Positions 1 through 9,113 of a DNA stretch of 64,000 bases are shown in pieces. Both the position numbers and the translations under genes were made by a program. Numbering within the stretch: position 1 is the first letter of the stretch; each line of letters opens with the position of its first letter. The stretch comes from Bacteroides sp. (GTDB lineage Bacteria > Bacteroidota > Bacteroidia > Bacteroidales > Bacteroidaceae): contig NZ_JAQVBV010000015.1 in NCBI RefSeq assembly GCF_028690125.1, forward strand, positions 57,795 through 121,794, written 5' to 3'. The notes under the pieces were generated by a model that did not search any database, was not told the origin of the DNA, and saw only the letters and a program-made list of their open reading frames with translations.

Positions 1-1339
1 CGGACATCTTACTGATCAGGTAACCAGTCTTCGAATAATTGTGTGAAGAACCGGGACCGCTGTTTCCTCCATAATAGAATTCTACATCGATGGTTGTAGA
101 ACCGGCTTTCCATTTCTCGCCACTCCAACATACGCTTACATAGAATCTGGGTTCGCGATTCATATACATTGTATTGGTGTTACTGTACGTTGTACCATCC
201 GCAGGATTCTTTACATTCTGAAATTTCCCTTCCGAGTAGTTGGCTATCGGATCAAAAACCGGATTTGCACCATTGTTGGTATATCCGATGATGGGATAAC
301 GACCATTGCTCATTGCATAAGCATCTATCATCTTTTGTGTTGCGGATACACCACCGTATGAAAGGTTTCCAATGCCTCTTGGTGTTGTTACATATCTCCA
401 TTGTCTGGCATCGAGTGCACGCCCGAAAATCACTTCACTGTTCCAAAGTGACAGATAAATGCCTGCATAAGATTTATAAGGGTTTATTTTCTCATCAGTG
501 TATTCTTTGTGTAATTCATAAAGATTCAGGTCGATGACAGCTTTGTTGGCCTCTGCTGCCCATTCCCATTTCTTCGCATTATACGACTGTGGAAACAAGT
601 GCTTGCCTTCCGTAGAAACTATATTCTTATAGAATGAATCATCACTGTTATACAGTTTTCGGGCAGAATAAAGTAGCATACGGGCTTTGAGTGCCATTGC
701 CGCTCCGATCGTTGGCTTGCCATACCAGTTTGTTTCCTGCTTCTCAGGCAATATCTCGGCTATTGCATCAAACTCTTCACAAATATAGTTCATACACTCT
801 TCCCAAGTAGAACGTTCCTTGCCTAAGTCCAGATCTGCCGAGGTAATGTCCGATACTTCATCGCCGACCAAAATAACCGGACCATACATACGCATCATCA
901 TAGCATAGTAGTAAGCACGCAAGAACCGTGCTTCGGTTTTCCATTGGAGCTTTTCTTCAAAGTTGATTTCCGGGCATTTGTCTACATTCAGCATGAAGAA
1001 ATTCGCTTCACGTATCCCTTGGTAATAGGATTTCCAAAAATTTTGATAAGGAGGAGAGTCTGGTGACCATGCGCCATTGTTCATATAACAGTAACCTCTT
1101 TGCAGATAAGTGATACAGGCTTCATCCGATGCTCCCAACCAGGGAGTATTTGATGCTGTATTTGACTCATCGACCATGTAGCTGTACACATTAAACAGGT
1201 ATCGTTGGGTCGTTGAACGTTTCTGGAAAATCATTTCGATAGTCAGAGTGTCATCAGGCTGTCTGTCCAGATACGAATCACAAGAATTCAGCATCAGCAC
1301 ACAAACAGAAATTCCGATATATTTTATAATGTTCTTCAT
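1..1339 (-). CDS. SusD/RagB family outer-membrane lipoprotein (3' end outside window)
   Basis: SusD-like proteins sit on the cell surface over a SusC channel and bind the glycan to be imported. The ATG is at 1337-1339 and the frame stays open to the window edge, giving 446 visible codons. The N-terminus is a lipoprotein signal with lipobox LNSC (Cys20), followed by DSYLDRQPDD, the usual SusD start. The helical middle part (LRAYYYAMMMRMYGPVILV) is typical of the TPR-like core of the family. It lies 21 bp downstream of a SusC gene on the same strand, the usual susC-susD order, so the two should be co-transcribed. The C-terminus is missing only because the window ends. The ligand cannot be told from the sequence. 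Confidence 0.93.
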   Translation of the reverse strand, partial: MKNIIKYIGISVCVLMLNSCDSYLDRQPDDTLTIEMIFQKRSTTQRYLFNVYSYMVDESNTASNTPWLGASDEACITYLQRGYCYMNNGAWSPDSPPYQNFWKSYYQGIREANFFMLNVDKCPEINFEEKLQWKTEARFLRAYYYAMMMRMYGPVILVGDEVSDITSADLDLGKERSTWEECMNYICEEFDAIAEILPEKQETNWYGKPTIGAAMALKARMLLYSARKLYNSDDSFYKNIVSTEGKHLFPQSYNAKKWEWAAEANKAVIDLNLYELHKEYTDEKINPYKSYAGIYLSLWNSEVIFGRALDARQWRYVTTPRGIGNLSYGGVSATQKMIDAYAMSNGRYPIIGYTNNGANPVFDPIANYSEGKFQNVKNPADGTTYSNTNTMYMNREPRFYVSVCWSGEKWKAGSTTIDVEFYYGGNSGPGSSHNYSKTGYLISKMS

Positions 1340-1360
1340 CTTAATATATTATTTATAGTG

Positions 1361-4300
1361 TTAGAAGTTTACGTTAATACCGAAGTTGAATACTCGGTTG
1401 GCTGGATAATTGGCACCTTGTCCGTGCAGAACTTCCGGATCCCAGAGCTTGAACTTGCTGAAAGTTAATAAGTTCACCCCTGATGCGTAAAGTCGCAAGC
1501 CACTTATGTGCATAGTCTCAATCCATTTTGTCGGGAAGTTATAACCAATTTCCACAGACTTTAAGCGTAAATAGCTCATGTCTTTCAGCCAGAATGAAGA
1601 ACTTCGGAAATTATTTTCATTAGCACCTAACGATAAACGAGGATATTTAGCCTGTGAGTCAGGATTGCTTTCCGACCAGTGATTGTAATAAATGTCTTCA
1701 TATACGCCGCTTTCTACCATATTTCGCCCTTTAAATGCCTGGATGGCAGAGCCTGATAACATTTGGACTGTGTGACCTGCACCCTGGAAGAATACGGAGA
1801 TGTCGATCCCTTTCCATATAGCCGATAAACCAAATCCATAGACTATTTCCGGCACGCCTGTCCAACCAAGAGTTTTCTCATCATTCTTGTCAATCTGGCC
1901 GTCGCCATTGATATCGATATATTTAATGTCACCAGGTTTCACATCGCCGAAAGTCTGTTTAGGCCATGAATCGATATCTTCCTGTGACTCAAACAATCCG
2001 GCTGCTACCAAACCGTATTGTGGCCATAAAGATTGTCCTCTGCGGTTCAGGTATGGATACTTCCAGTCCGGTTCATCATTATCCACTATTTCATTGTGAG
2101 CATAGGTAAAGTTGGCTTTTCCTGACAACCGAACTTGGCCTACACGTTGATTGTATTCCAGAGAAGTATCAAACCCTTTGTTTTTCATCTTACCCACATT
2201 CACATATGGCTTTGTGGTGATACCCATATACAAAGGTAATGAATTACGTTCAAGAAAGATGCCTTCACGTTTTTCAGCAAAATAATCTACTTGAACCTTT
2301 AATGCATTGAAAAAGGAAGCCTCGATGCCCACATTCATTTTCTTTGCGCGTTCCCATCCTACATTCGGATTGGCCCAGTCGCCTACACGTAATCCTTTTT
2401 CTGTATGTGCATTTTCGCCGAAGTCATAGCTGCCTCCACCTACTACGGTAGCATTATAGATGAAACGTCTGCCTCCACCAATCTGGTCGTTTCCTACTTC
2501 ACCATACGATCCTTTGATCTTAAGCATATCTATCACATTAGCTATTGGTCCCCAAAACTTTTCATTAGACACCAACCATCCGGCAGCTACTGACGGGAAG
2601 AAACCAAAACGGTGGCCCGGACTGAAATTCTCGGAACCGTTATAGCCAAAGTTGCCTTCGATGAAGTAACGATTGTCGTAAGCATAGGTGATACGTCCGG
2701 CAATACCCTGATGACGATAGGGTAGTGCATCTTCTGCATTGCTTACACCTATTTTATTTTTCTGTTTCTGGTTATATAAAAATAAAGCTCCCAGGGCATG
2801 TACTCCGAATGTGCGGTTATAATTCATCGATGCTTCGATGTAAGTAGTTGTATATCCGCTGTTGCCTGTGGAGTAACTCAGGTCTTCTTGTCCTACGTTT
2901 CCTTGGGTGTAGAGTAATCCGCCTTCTTCATCACGTCCGTTAGCCATATAAGTCGGTACTTGTTTGGAACGTTTAATCCAGTTGTAATTATGTGCATCAA
3001 AAGAAATTTTCACATTGGCAGTCAATCCCGGGGTGATGAGTTCGGAAAAGTCTTGCGTCAGTCCAATTAGTGACTGTGCATTGTTCCAGAACTTCTCGTA
3101 ATATCCCGATTGAGTGAGAAGATTATAAGGATTGTTTCCTTCTGAAGTGGTGGGTCCTGAGAATTTTCCGTCTGAATAGCGTACAGGGAAAGCATTTGGC
3201 GCAGTGATAAATGCATAGTTCCAAATGTCAGAAGCATCGGCTCCCGGACCATTCACTTTCTCAAATATGGACGATAAGTTTACATTCAACATTGTAGTGC
3301 GATGCAATTTTACATCTACATTAGAGCGGAAGTTATAGCGTTTGAAATAAGTCGAGGTGTTGTACTTGTTCATCGAATCACTTTTGAACATACCTCCTTC
3401 GTTATAAAATGCACCGGAAATATAGTATTTGGCAATGTTACCACCACCACTGATACCTAGATTTACTCGTTCGCTGAATGCATAGTTATTGTAAAGCTCT
3501 TCCATCCAGTTTACATTTGGATACAAGTCCGGATCCTCTCCTGTACGATATTTTTCAATCACTTCATCGTTGTAGTAGTTCTTTCCACCATTATCGGCAC
3601 TGTAGGCTTCATTATACATCTCTACAAACTGCATGGCATTCACCATTTTGGGGCTTTTGGTAGGACCCAGCATACCGGCTTCCGCCCGGAAAGAAATTTT
3701 AGGTTTTCCTTCTTCACCTGTACGGGTGGTAATCAGGATTACACCATTGGCACCACGAACACCATAAATTGCCGTTGCAGCAGCATCTTTCAATACAGAA
3801 AACGTTTGGACATCTTCCGGGTTTACAAGGTCCATCTCACGCTCAATACCATCTACCAGTATGAGTGGCTTCTTGTTGGATCCAAATGTGCTGATACCCC
3901 GGATCCAAAATTCTGTGCTGGCACCCGGTTCGTTATTCTTTTGCAAGGTAATCAAGCCGGAGAGCTGTCCACCCAGGTTATTACTCAGTTTGGATACAGG
4001 CATTTTCAATGCATCTACTTTGATACTGGAGATGGAACCGACTACACTTTCTTTCTTTTGTGTACCATATCCCACTATCACCACTTCATCCAGTTTCTGG
4101 TTGTCTTGCTCGAGTTTGCATAAAATCGGTTGATTACCTTTTATTGTAATTTCTTCGGTTTTGTAGCCAATGTATGAAATAACCAGGATACCTACTCCAC
4201 CTTTTACTTTCAACTCAAACTCTCCGTCTACATTGGTCACTGTCCCGTCCGGAGTCTCTTTCAGCCAGACCTGTGCACCTATAATCGGCTCGTTGGTTGC

Positions 4301-4696
4301 TGCATCCAGTACAGTACCTTTTACCGCTTGTAGCGTTGGATTTGTCTGAATTTTAGGCTGCGGAGTTGTTTTTACCAGAATGATATCGTTCGATTTGATC
4401 ACATAAGACAGTCCGGTACCATTTAAGGCTTCATCCAGAATCTCCTCGACAGCTCCTTTCTTGTTTTTGATATGTACGGAAATATTGTCGATAAGACCTT
4501 TCACATACGAAAAACGATAACTACTGGAACCCTCTATCTGTTGTATCAGATCTTTTAGGCTCTTTACTTGGTTTGTGCTACTTAAATGTATTTCCTGTGG
4601 CGATTTGTTATCTGCGTTTACCGGTATGGTAAAGCACAAAAGGAGTGCTAGAAACGACCATAGTATGGGCCGCCTCGGATAAAAAATTAATTTCAT
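1361..4696 (-). CDS. SusC/RagA TonB-dependent transporter with N-terminal STN signalling domain
   Basis: Outer-membrane channel that imports an oligosaccharide or similar ligand with TonB energy. The order is: signal peptide (about residues 1-28); STN domain (about 45-110), the part that contacts a FecR anti-sigma factor; a carboxypeptidase-D regulatory-like domain (about 123-200, VKGTVLDAATNEPIIGA); a TonB box and plug starting near DEVVIVGYGTQKKESVVG; then a 22-strand-type barrel to the end (FNFGINVNF, aromatic terminus). At 1111 residues it is full length for STN-bearing SusC proteins. It lies 20 bp downstream of FecR and upstream of SusD. The STN domain and the FecR/ECF genes together point to trans-envelope control of this operon by its own ligand. 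The ligand is unknown. Confidence 0.95.
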   Translation of the reverse strand: MKLIFYPRRPILWSFLALLLCFTIPVNADNKSPQEIHLSSTNQVKSLKDLIQQIEGSSSYRFSYVKGLIDNISVHIKNKKGAVEEILDEALNGTGLSYVIKSNDIILVKTTPQPKIQTNPTLQAVKGTVLDAATNEPIIGAQVWLKETPDGTVTNVDGEFELKVKGGVGILVISYIGYKTEEITIKGNQPILCKLEQDNQKLDEVVIVGYGTQKKESVVGSISSIKVDALKMPVSKLSNNLGGQLSGLITLQKNNEPGASTEFWIRGISTFGSNKKPLILVDGIEREMDLVNPEDVQTFSVLKDAAATAIYGVRGANGVILITTRTGEEGKPKISFRAEAGMLGPTKSPKMVNAMQFVEMYNEAYSADNGGKNYYNDEVIEKYRTGEDPDLYPNVNWMEELYNNYAFSERVNLGISGGGNIAKYYISGAFYNEGGMFKSDSMNKYNTSTYFKRYNFRSNVDVKLHRTTMLNVNLSSIFEKVNGPGADASDIWNYAFITAPNAFPVRYSDGKFSGPTTSEGNNPYNLLTQSGYYEKFWNNAQSLIGLTQDFSELITPGLTANVKISFDAHNYNWIKRSKQVPTYMANGRDEEGGLLYTQGNVGQEDLSYSTGNSGYTTTYIEASMNYNRTFGVHALGALFLYNQKQKNKIGVSNAEDALPYRHQGIAGRITYAYDNRYFIEGNFGYNGSENFSPGHRFGFFPSVAAGWLVSNEKFWGPIANVIDMLKIKGSYGEVGNDQIGGGRRFIYNATVVGGGSYDFGENAHTEKGLRVGDWANPNVGWERAKKMNVGIEASFFNALKVQVDYFAEKREGIFLERNSLPLYMGITTKPYVNVGKMKNKGFDTSLEYNQRVGQVRLSGKANFTYAHNEIVDNDEPDWKYPYLNRRGQSLWPQYGLVAAGLFESQEDIDSWPKQTFGDVKPGDIKYIDINGDGQIDKNDEKTLGWTGVPEIVYGFGLSAIWKGIDISVFFQGAGHTVQMLSGSAIQAFKGRNMVESGVYEDIYYNHWSESNPDSQAKYPRLSLGANENNFRSSSFWLKDMSYLRLKSVEIGYNFPTKWIETMHISGLRLYASGVNLLTFSKFKLWDPEVLHGQGANYPANRVFNFGINVNF

Positions 4697-4716
4697 AAGT
4701 AAAAATGTGTGTTAAA

Positions 4717-5724
4717 TTATTTTTTTAGATATATGGTGTCATTAATAGTTTGAAGATGTGTTTCAGTTGCCAAAGTAATGACATCAAGCGAGTGCTTTAG
4801 TGAATTGTTCCGGTCAATACATCCGGAGAATACAATATTCCGGCTCGCTTCATTGACTACGACATTGGCATTATAGATACGGTTAAGGATTTCAATTACT
4901 TCTTTTAGACTTATATCTTTGAATGTATATCGTCCATTGCGCCATTCGGTGTCTTCAAGATTCGTTTTCTGTATGACCATCTTTTTGTCATCAGTGTTGT
5001 AAACTAGTCGTTGTTCGGGTTTCAAAGGGATACTTTTGTCTTCGGCGCAAAACACGATTGCACCTTTTACTAAAGTAGCTTCTACGGTTGGGTCATCCTG
5101 ATAAGCACGGACATTAAACTCTGTACCTTTTACTACAATTTGTGTGCCTTTAGAACATACGGCAAATTCATTACCGTTTATTTGTTTCCTGACTTTGAAA
5201 AAGGCTTCTCCATCTAAATTGACAATACGTTTCCCGGAAAGAAAATCACCGGAATATGAGATCTTTGAGTTGGAATTAATGATTACGACAGAACTGTCAG
5301 GCAGCATCACTTCAGATATAGAACCTTTCGGTACAGTGATCTCACTTAAAGCTAAAGATGAGTCCATAGGAGTCAGATACATAGCAGTCATTGTACTGAC
5401 GATTCCCAGAGCGAAAACGGCTGCATATTTCCATATTCTGCTGAAAGGGGAAGTTGTATGAATTTCAGTTGCTGTTTTTTCATTCTGATCTTTCTGAGAT
5501 TCATTTTTATCTATATTACTTTTGATCCGCTCGTAAATTGCCTTATATTCAATCATGTTTTCCGGTAAAGAGTCAACGGATACTTGTGTCGTCGCAAATA
5601 GGTACATTTGCTGATTGGTATGGCTTTTTTTTCTCCATTCATCAATAAACGTCTGTTCTTCTTTACTGAGAACAGCATTTTTGATGATTTTGGCTAAAAT
5701 ATTAAATGCCTGATTATTTTCCAT
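4717..5724 (-). CDS. FecR-family anti-sigma factor
   Basis: Inner-membrane anti-sigma factor that relays a signal from the STN domain of the SusC protein to an ECF sigma factor. It has a cytoplasmic N-terminal part (about 1-90), one membrane segment (about 95-117, WKYAAVFALGIVSTMTAMYL), a periplasmic FecR domain (about 125-225, beta-rich, with GSISEVMLPDSSVVIINSNS) and a C-terminal DUF4974-type domain (about 260-335, TFKDISLKEVIEILNRIY). The 335 residues are normal for the family. It is the first gene of a FecR-susC-susD transcription unit. No TAnnTTTG element was found on its strand in the 180-bp upstream gap, which fits a promoter read by the ECF sigma factor, though that is inference. Confidence 0.93.
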   Translation of the reverse strand: MENNQAFNILAKIIKNAVLSKEEQTFIDEWRKKSHTNQQMYLFATTQVSVDSLPENMIEYKAIYERIKSNIDKNESQKDQNEKTATEIHTTSPFSRIWKYAAVFALGIVSTMTAMYLTPMDSSLALSEITVPKGSISEVMLPDSSVVIINSNSKISYSGDFLSGKRIVNLDGEAFFKVRKQINGNEFAVCSKGTQIVVKGTEFNVRAYQDDPTVEATLVKGAIVFCAEDKSIPLKPEQRLVYNTDDKKMVIQKTNLEDTEWRNGRYTFKDISLKEVIEILNRIYNANVVVNEASRNIVFSGCIDRNNSLKHSLDVITLATETHLQTINDTIYLKK

Positions 5725-5873
5725 AATTTTCTATTTGTATTATTTTTGTAAGGCTCTTATAACGTTTTTGTATCGTTTACTATAGTATGGACGAAAGGAA
5801 AAGAAAAATCCCCTATCGAGAAACTCTATTTTTTTTAAATGATAATATATTTTTTTTTTGAGATGAAAAATTC

Positions 5874-5881
5874 TATATTTG
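5874..5881 (+). promoter_or_regulatory. Bacteroides -7 promoter element of the ECF sigma gene
   Basis: TATATTTG matches TAnnTTTG and lies 25 bp before the sigma factor ATG. No convincing -33 TTTG at 19-21 bp spacing was found; the preceding stretch is a T-tract. Confidence 0.5.
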
Positions 5882-5906
5882 CACAAAGTACACAACGACA
5901 AATTTG

Positions 5907-6500
5907 ATGGAAATAGATAATCAAATCTTAAATCAATTATATGCTAAAATACGTCAGGATGATTCGAAAGCCTTCGAATCTCTCTATCATTTAATGTATA
6001 AGCGTCTGTATAGTGTGGCTAATATGATTCTTCAATATCGGGAGCTGAATGAAGAAGTATTAGAAGAGGTGTTCACTTCGTTATGGATAAATCGTCATAA
6101 ATCAGTTGTTGAGAATGTTTTTACTTATCTTTATGTTTTGACGAAAAATAAAGCAATTGATACTAAGCGGAAAGAAGATCGTTGGGCATATCTTACTTTA
6201 GAGGATGTACACGATGACTTGCTTTGTAGTTCTGCCACTCCGGAAGCGGCTATTGTTTCAAAGGAAGAATTACATATCATTCATTCTATTATTAAGAATT
6301 TGCCGGAGAAAAGAAGAAATGTACTGATGCTTACCAAATATCATGGTTTAAAAATAAAAGAGGTAGCTGATATTCTGGGTATTTCAGTGAAGACAGTGGA
6401 TAATCATTTAGCGGCTGCGATTCGTGATATACAGGAAGAACTTAAAGAGAAAGGAACAGATAAAGTAAGTCAAAAGAGAATTATGAGTTGGTTGCTTTGA
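5907..6500 (+). CDS. RNA polymerase ECF-type sigma factor (Bacteroidetes FecI-like)
   Basis: Alternative sigma factor of about 197 residues. Region 2 covers roughly residues 20-90 (FESLYHLMYKRLYSVANMI through FTYLYVLTKNKAIDTKRK). Region 4 covers about 125-185, with a helix-turn-helix in VADILGISVKTVDNHLAAA. I chose the ATG at 5907; a TTG three bases upstream is in frame but less likely. It is divergent from the FecR-susC-susD operon, which it presumably activates. FecI-type genes often precede fecR on the same strand, so this divergent layout is a small oddity. Target and inducer are not known. Confidence 0.93.
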   Translation: MEIDNQILNQLYAKIRQDDSKAFESLYHLMYKRLYSVANMILQYRELNEEVLEEVFTSLWINRHKSVVENVFTYLYVLTKNKAIDTKRKEDRWAYLTLEDVHDDLLCSSATPEAAIVSKEELHIIHSIIKNLPEKRRNVLMLTKYHGLKIKEVADILGISVKTVDNHLAAAIRDIQEELKEKGTDKVSQKRIMSWLL

Positions 6501-6562
6501 TTCTTGAATATTTATTTTATTCGAATGGTATATCCTACATTATTAATAATAAAATAGCATGG

Positions 6563-6683
6563 CGTCTCATTCATGGTAAGTGAGGCGAAAAGTAAGGTAA
6601 TCATCCGCAGGCTGCTGCTATAAAACTCTGAAAAAGAGTTTATGGGGGAGCCTAGGAGGCAGTAGCAGACAGTCGCAGATGAT
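6563..6683. other. Compact multi-hairpin region, possible structured RNA or terminator
   Basis: No plausible protein was found. Several pairings can nest. CGTCTCA at 6563-6569 pairs with TGAGGCG at 6581-6587. An outer stem ATCATC-GC (6600-6608) pairs with GC-GATGAT (6675-6683). An inner stem GCTGCTGC (6611-6618) pairs with GCAGTAGC (6659-6666). A perfect hairpin AAACTCT-GAAAA-AGAGTTT spans 6623-6641. It lies between the convergent sigma gene and a pseudogene. It could be a bidirectional terminator, a small RNA or the debris of a deleted gene. Confidence 0.35.
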
Positions 6684-6744
6684 ACTTGTGATAAGTCGGG
6701 TATTATCGTTTTACAGTTGAAATATATTGCTCGTACAATGTCTG

Positions 6745-7160
6745 GTAGCAATTAACCAGTGGGATTCGTATATGCATCGACCTTTGTAATTAGCTTCATT
6801 AAATGCGGAAAGTATATCCACCCAATTGTTTTCTCTGCCTGAACAAGGAAAATAATGGCATTCGTTTTTCCCATCTCCGTAGGACACATATACTGATTTT
6901 AACTGTTTGCTTAATGCGCAAATCACTTTCTCCGGATTCTTGATGTGGTTCATATCAACAGCAGCATAAATACTTTTAGGAAGGCGATTCGTAATCTTCA
7001 TCATTTTATCTACTGTTCTGCAAAGCGGTCGTTCCCGGTTTTCGTCTTTTAATAGTTCATATCCAAGCATATAGATTGAGAATTTACGGATACTAAAAGC
7101 AAGCAGGATATTAACAATATTTGCAAGTAAGTTTTTTGTCTCATAGTCATATTGATTGGA
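6745..7160 (-). pseudogene. Remnant of a sugar phosphate isomerase/epimerase (xylose isomerase-like TIM barrel)
   Basis: The frame is open from the stop at 7161-7163 down to about 6715, with no good start at its beginning. The translated C-terminal half has the family pattern: YAAVDMNHIKNPEKV (metal-binding strand), a strand resembling LKSVYVSYGDGK, then CHYFPCSGRENNWVDILSAF and NYKGRCIYES, which correspond to the usual H-x-PGEG-x-DW-x-x-x-L-x-AL and GY-x-G-x-x-x-E endings. The N-terminal half of the barrel is missing and the remaining part is shortened. It is probably a decayed member of the catabolic cluster around it. An ATG at 7068-7070 could give a 119-residue product, but that would not be a complete barrel. 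Confidence 0.6.
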
Positions 7161-7171
7161 TTATATAGCGT

Positions 7172-7207
7172 TTACATTCAGACGATTTTACAGTCGTCTG
7201 AATGTAA
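7172..7207 (-). terminator. Hairpin overlapping the stop codon of the CocE-like gene
   Basis: A perfect 14-bp stem, TTACATTCAGACGA (7172-7185) with TCGTCTGAATGTAA (7194-7207), and an 8-nt loop. On the minus strand the stop codon of the upstream gene falls in the loop. There is no strong T-run after it, so it may act as an mRNA 3' stabiliser rather than a terminator. Confidence 0.55.
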
Positions 7208-9092
7208 TTTTAGATGGATTATTTTTCTGATGTAGAATCTGAATCGTTGATTTGATAAAGTCGGTATCCTCACACGTGTAAATATCCACGAACTGTTGTG
7301 GATTGCGATCTATCAGCGGAAACCAGGTACTTTGTATTTGAACAACGAGGCGATGTCCTTCTTTAAATGTATGAGCGATATCCGGCATAGTGAAACGCAC
7401 TTTGGTTGGTTGCTTCGGAATAAAAGCTTCCGGGCGTTCAAAACTGTTTCTGTATCTTCCACGCATGACATCTCCCCGTACCAACATTTGGTAGCCGTTC
7501 ATCAAATAACGGTATCCGCTTCCTTTGCCGTCCTTTTGATCATTGTATGCAAAATCTTCAGGAAATTCGTCAATGACTTTGACAATAAAGTCCGCATCTG
7601 TTGTTGTCATAGACACATCTAATTCTACTTCCACTTCTCCACCTACAGTCAAAGGTTGTTTCAGAACTTCGGTTTTGAAGCAAAGTACATCCGAACGGCG
7701 TTCAGCAAAACGTTGGTCGTCAGTCATGTATTCTTTTGAACGGGCATAAGTTGTTTTATCGGTATAAGGAACGGGCTTTGCAGGGTCAGAGACATATTCC
7801 GAATAAGAAATTGTTTTGTCCGGAACTTGAGTGCTAAGTGTTCCTTCTTCATTCAGATAGTAGGATATCTTTTGAGCATCTTTATCCGGCCAGGATACGA
7901 ATTCTTTCCATTGGTTTTCTCCGGAGAAAAATACATTTGCTTTGCGTGAATCGCTTACCGGAGTTCCTTTCCCCTTTAAGTAGTATTGTAAGAAAGGGTA
8001 TTCTATTTCATTCTGATAGTAAAGTGCCGTTTTCGTACCAAAGCGGACGTTACCCAGATAACTTCCATCGTTCCCTTCCCACGCACCATGATGCCAAGGA
8101 CCTATGATTAGTTGCAAGTCTGTGTCTGGGCTTTGCTTATGAATAGCTTTGTATAATTCCCAGGCACCGTAGCAGTCTTCTGCATCAAATAATCCTCCTA
8201 CTACTAATACGGCGGGTTGAATATTGTAACAAGAACGTCGCGTATCTCTTTGTTGCCACCAGCTGTCATAATTGGGGTGAGTCATTAAATCGTTCCAATA
8301 AGCAATACTATCACCTAATAAATGGGTGAGATTTTTCAATGCGCCTGCTTTCAGGAAGAAAGAGTATTCATCTGTTTTATAATAAGGTTTGGAAGGAGTG
8401 CTCTTTTCGGTGGGAAAGGGGCGCGGGCGATTCATATAAACCGCCAAGCTAAAACCGTCACGAAGCATGAAAGCACCGTTGTGATGATAGTCATCTCCCA
8501 TAAACCAGTCAGTCACCGGTGCTTGCGGTACGGCTGCCTTGATAGCAGGATGTTTGCTTAATGCTCCCATTGTTGAATAAAAACCGGGGTAGGAAGTTCC
8601 GATGATTCCGATTTTTCCGTTATTATTGCGAGTATGGTGCAATAGCCATTCCGCCGTATCATATACGTCACTCGCTTCGTCAATGTCTTTTTTCTTTTTC
8701 TTGTTAGCTATAAAAGGACGTACATTTACATATTCTCCTTCACTTTTCCAACGTCCGCGAACGTCCTGTATAACGAAGATATATTTTTCGCGTGCGTAGT
8801 TCTGCCAAACACTCCAAAGACGGCTGCTCATATTCTTTCCATAAGGAGATGCCTTGTAAGGAGTACGGGTAATCAAGATGGGTGAAGGATCCTTTTGATG
8901 GATGGGTTCGTAGATTGCAGTATATAAGTGAATTCCATCTCGCATTGGTATCATTTCTTCTCTTTTGGTATAGTTTTCTTTTATCCACGTTTCGTTTATT
9001 TCTTGTGCGAATAAACATCCCCCAATAAATAAGAAATAGAAAAGTGGGGCAAAGCAAAAAACTTTGCTCCACTTGTTAATATCATAAGTCAT
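7188..9092 (-). CDS. CocE/NonD family (peptidase S15-like) hydrolase
   Basis: A secreted or periplasmic alpha/beta hydrolase of 634 residues, the size of X-Pro dipeptidyl-peptidase/CocE esterases. After a signal sequence (about 1-30, ending near LFAQ) the S15 domain starts at REEMIPMRDGIHLYTAIYEP. The nucleophile motif is GTSYPG (about residue 165), the acid region GLFDAEDCYGAWELY and the histidine region IIGPWHHGAW. The C-terminal jelly-roll domain (about 400-634) contains LDVSMTTTDADFIVKV and GHRLVVQIQSTWFPLIDRNPQ. It is 21 bp downstream of the DeoR repressor gene and likely co-transcribed with it. The family cleaves acyl esters or N-acyl-proline bonds; the actual substrate cannot be read here. 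Confidence 0.9.
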   Translation of the reverse strand: MTYDINKWSKVFCFAPLFYFLFIGGCLFAQEINETWIKENYTKREEMIPMRDGIHLYTAIYEPIHQKDPSPILITRTPYKASPYGKNMSSRLWSVWQNYAREKYIFVIQDVRGRWKSEGEYVNVRPFIANKKKKKDIDEASDVYDTAEWLLHHTRNNNGKIGIIGTSYPGFYSTMGALSKHPAIKAAVPQAPVTDWFMGDDYHHNGAFMLRDGFSLAVYMNRPRPFPTEKSTPSKPYYKTDEYSFFLKAGALKNLTHLLGDSIAYWNDLMTHPNYDSWWQQRDTRRSCYNIQPAVLVVGGLFDAEDCYGAWELYKAIHKQSPDTDLQLIIGPWHHGAWEGNDGSYLGNVRFGTKTALYYQNEIEYPFLQYYLKGKGTPVSDSRKANVFFSGENQWKEFVSWPDKDAQKISYYLNEEGTLSTQVPDKTISYSEYVSDPAKPVPYTDKTTYARSKEYMTDDQRFAERRSDVLCFKTEVLKQPLTVGGEVEVELDVSMTTTDADFIVKVIDEFPEDFAYNDQKDGKGSGYRYLMNGYQMLVRGDVMRGRYRNSFERPEAFIPKQPTKVRFTMPDIAHTFKEGHRLVVQIQSTWFPLIDRNPQQFVDIYTCEDTDFIKSTIQILHQKNNPSKITFRRL

Positions 9093-9113
9093 GGTGTTTT
9101 TCAGATAGGAAAG

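Noticed and set aside
6512..6751. 79-codon minus-strand reading frame
   Set aside because: Composition is not protein-like and it overlaps both the hairpin region and the isomerase remnant.
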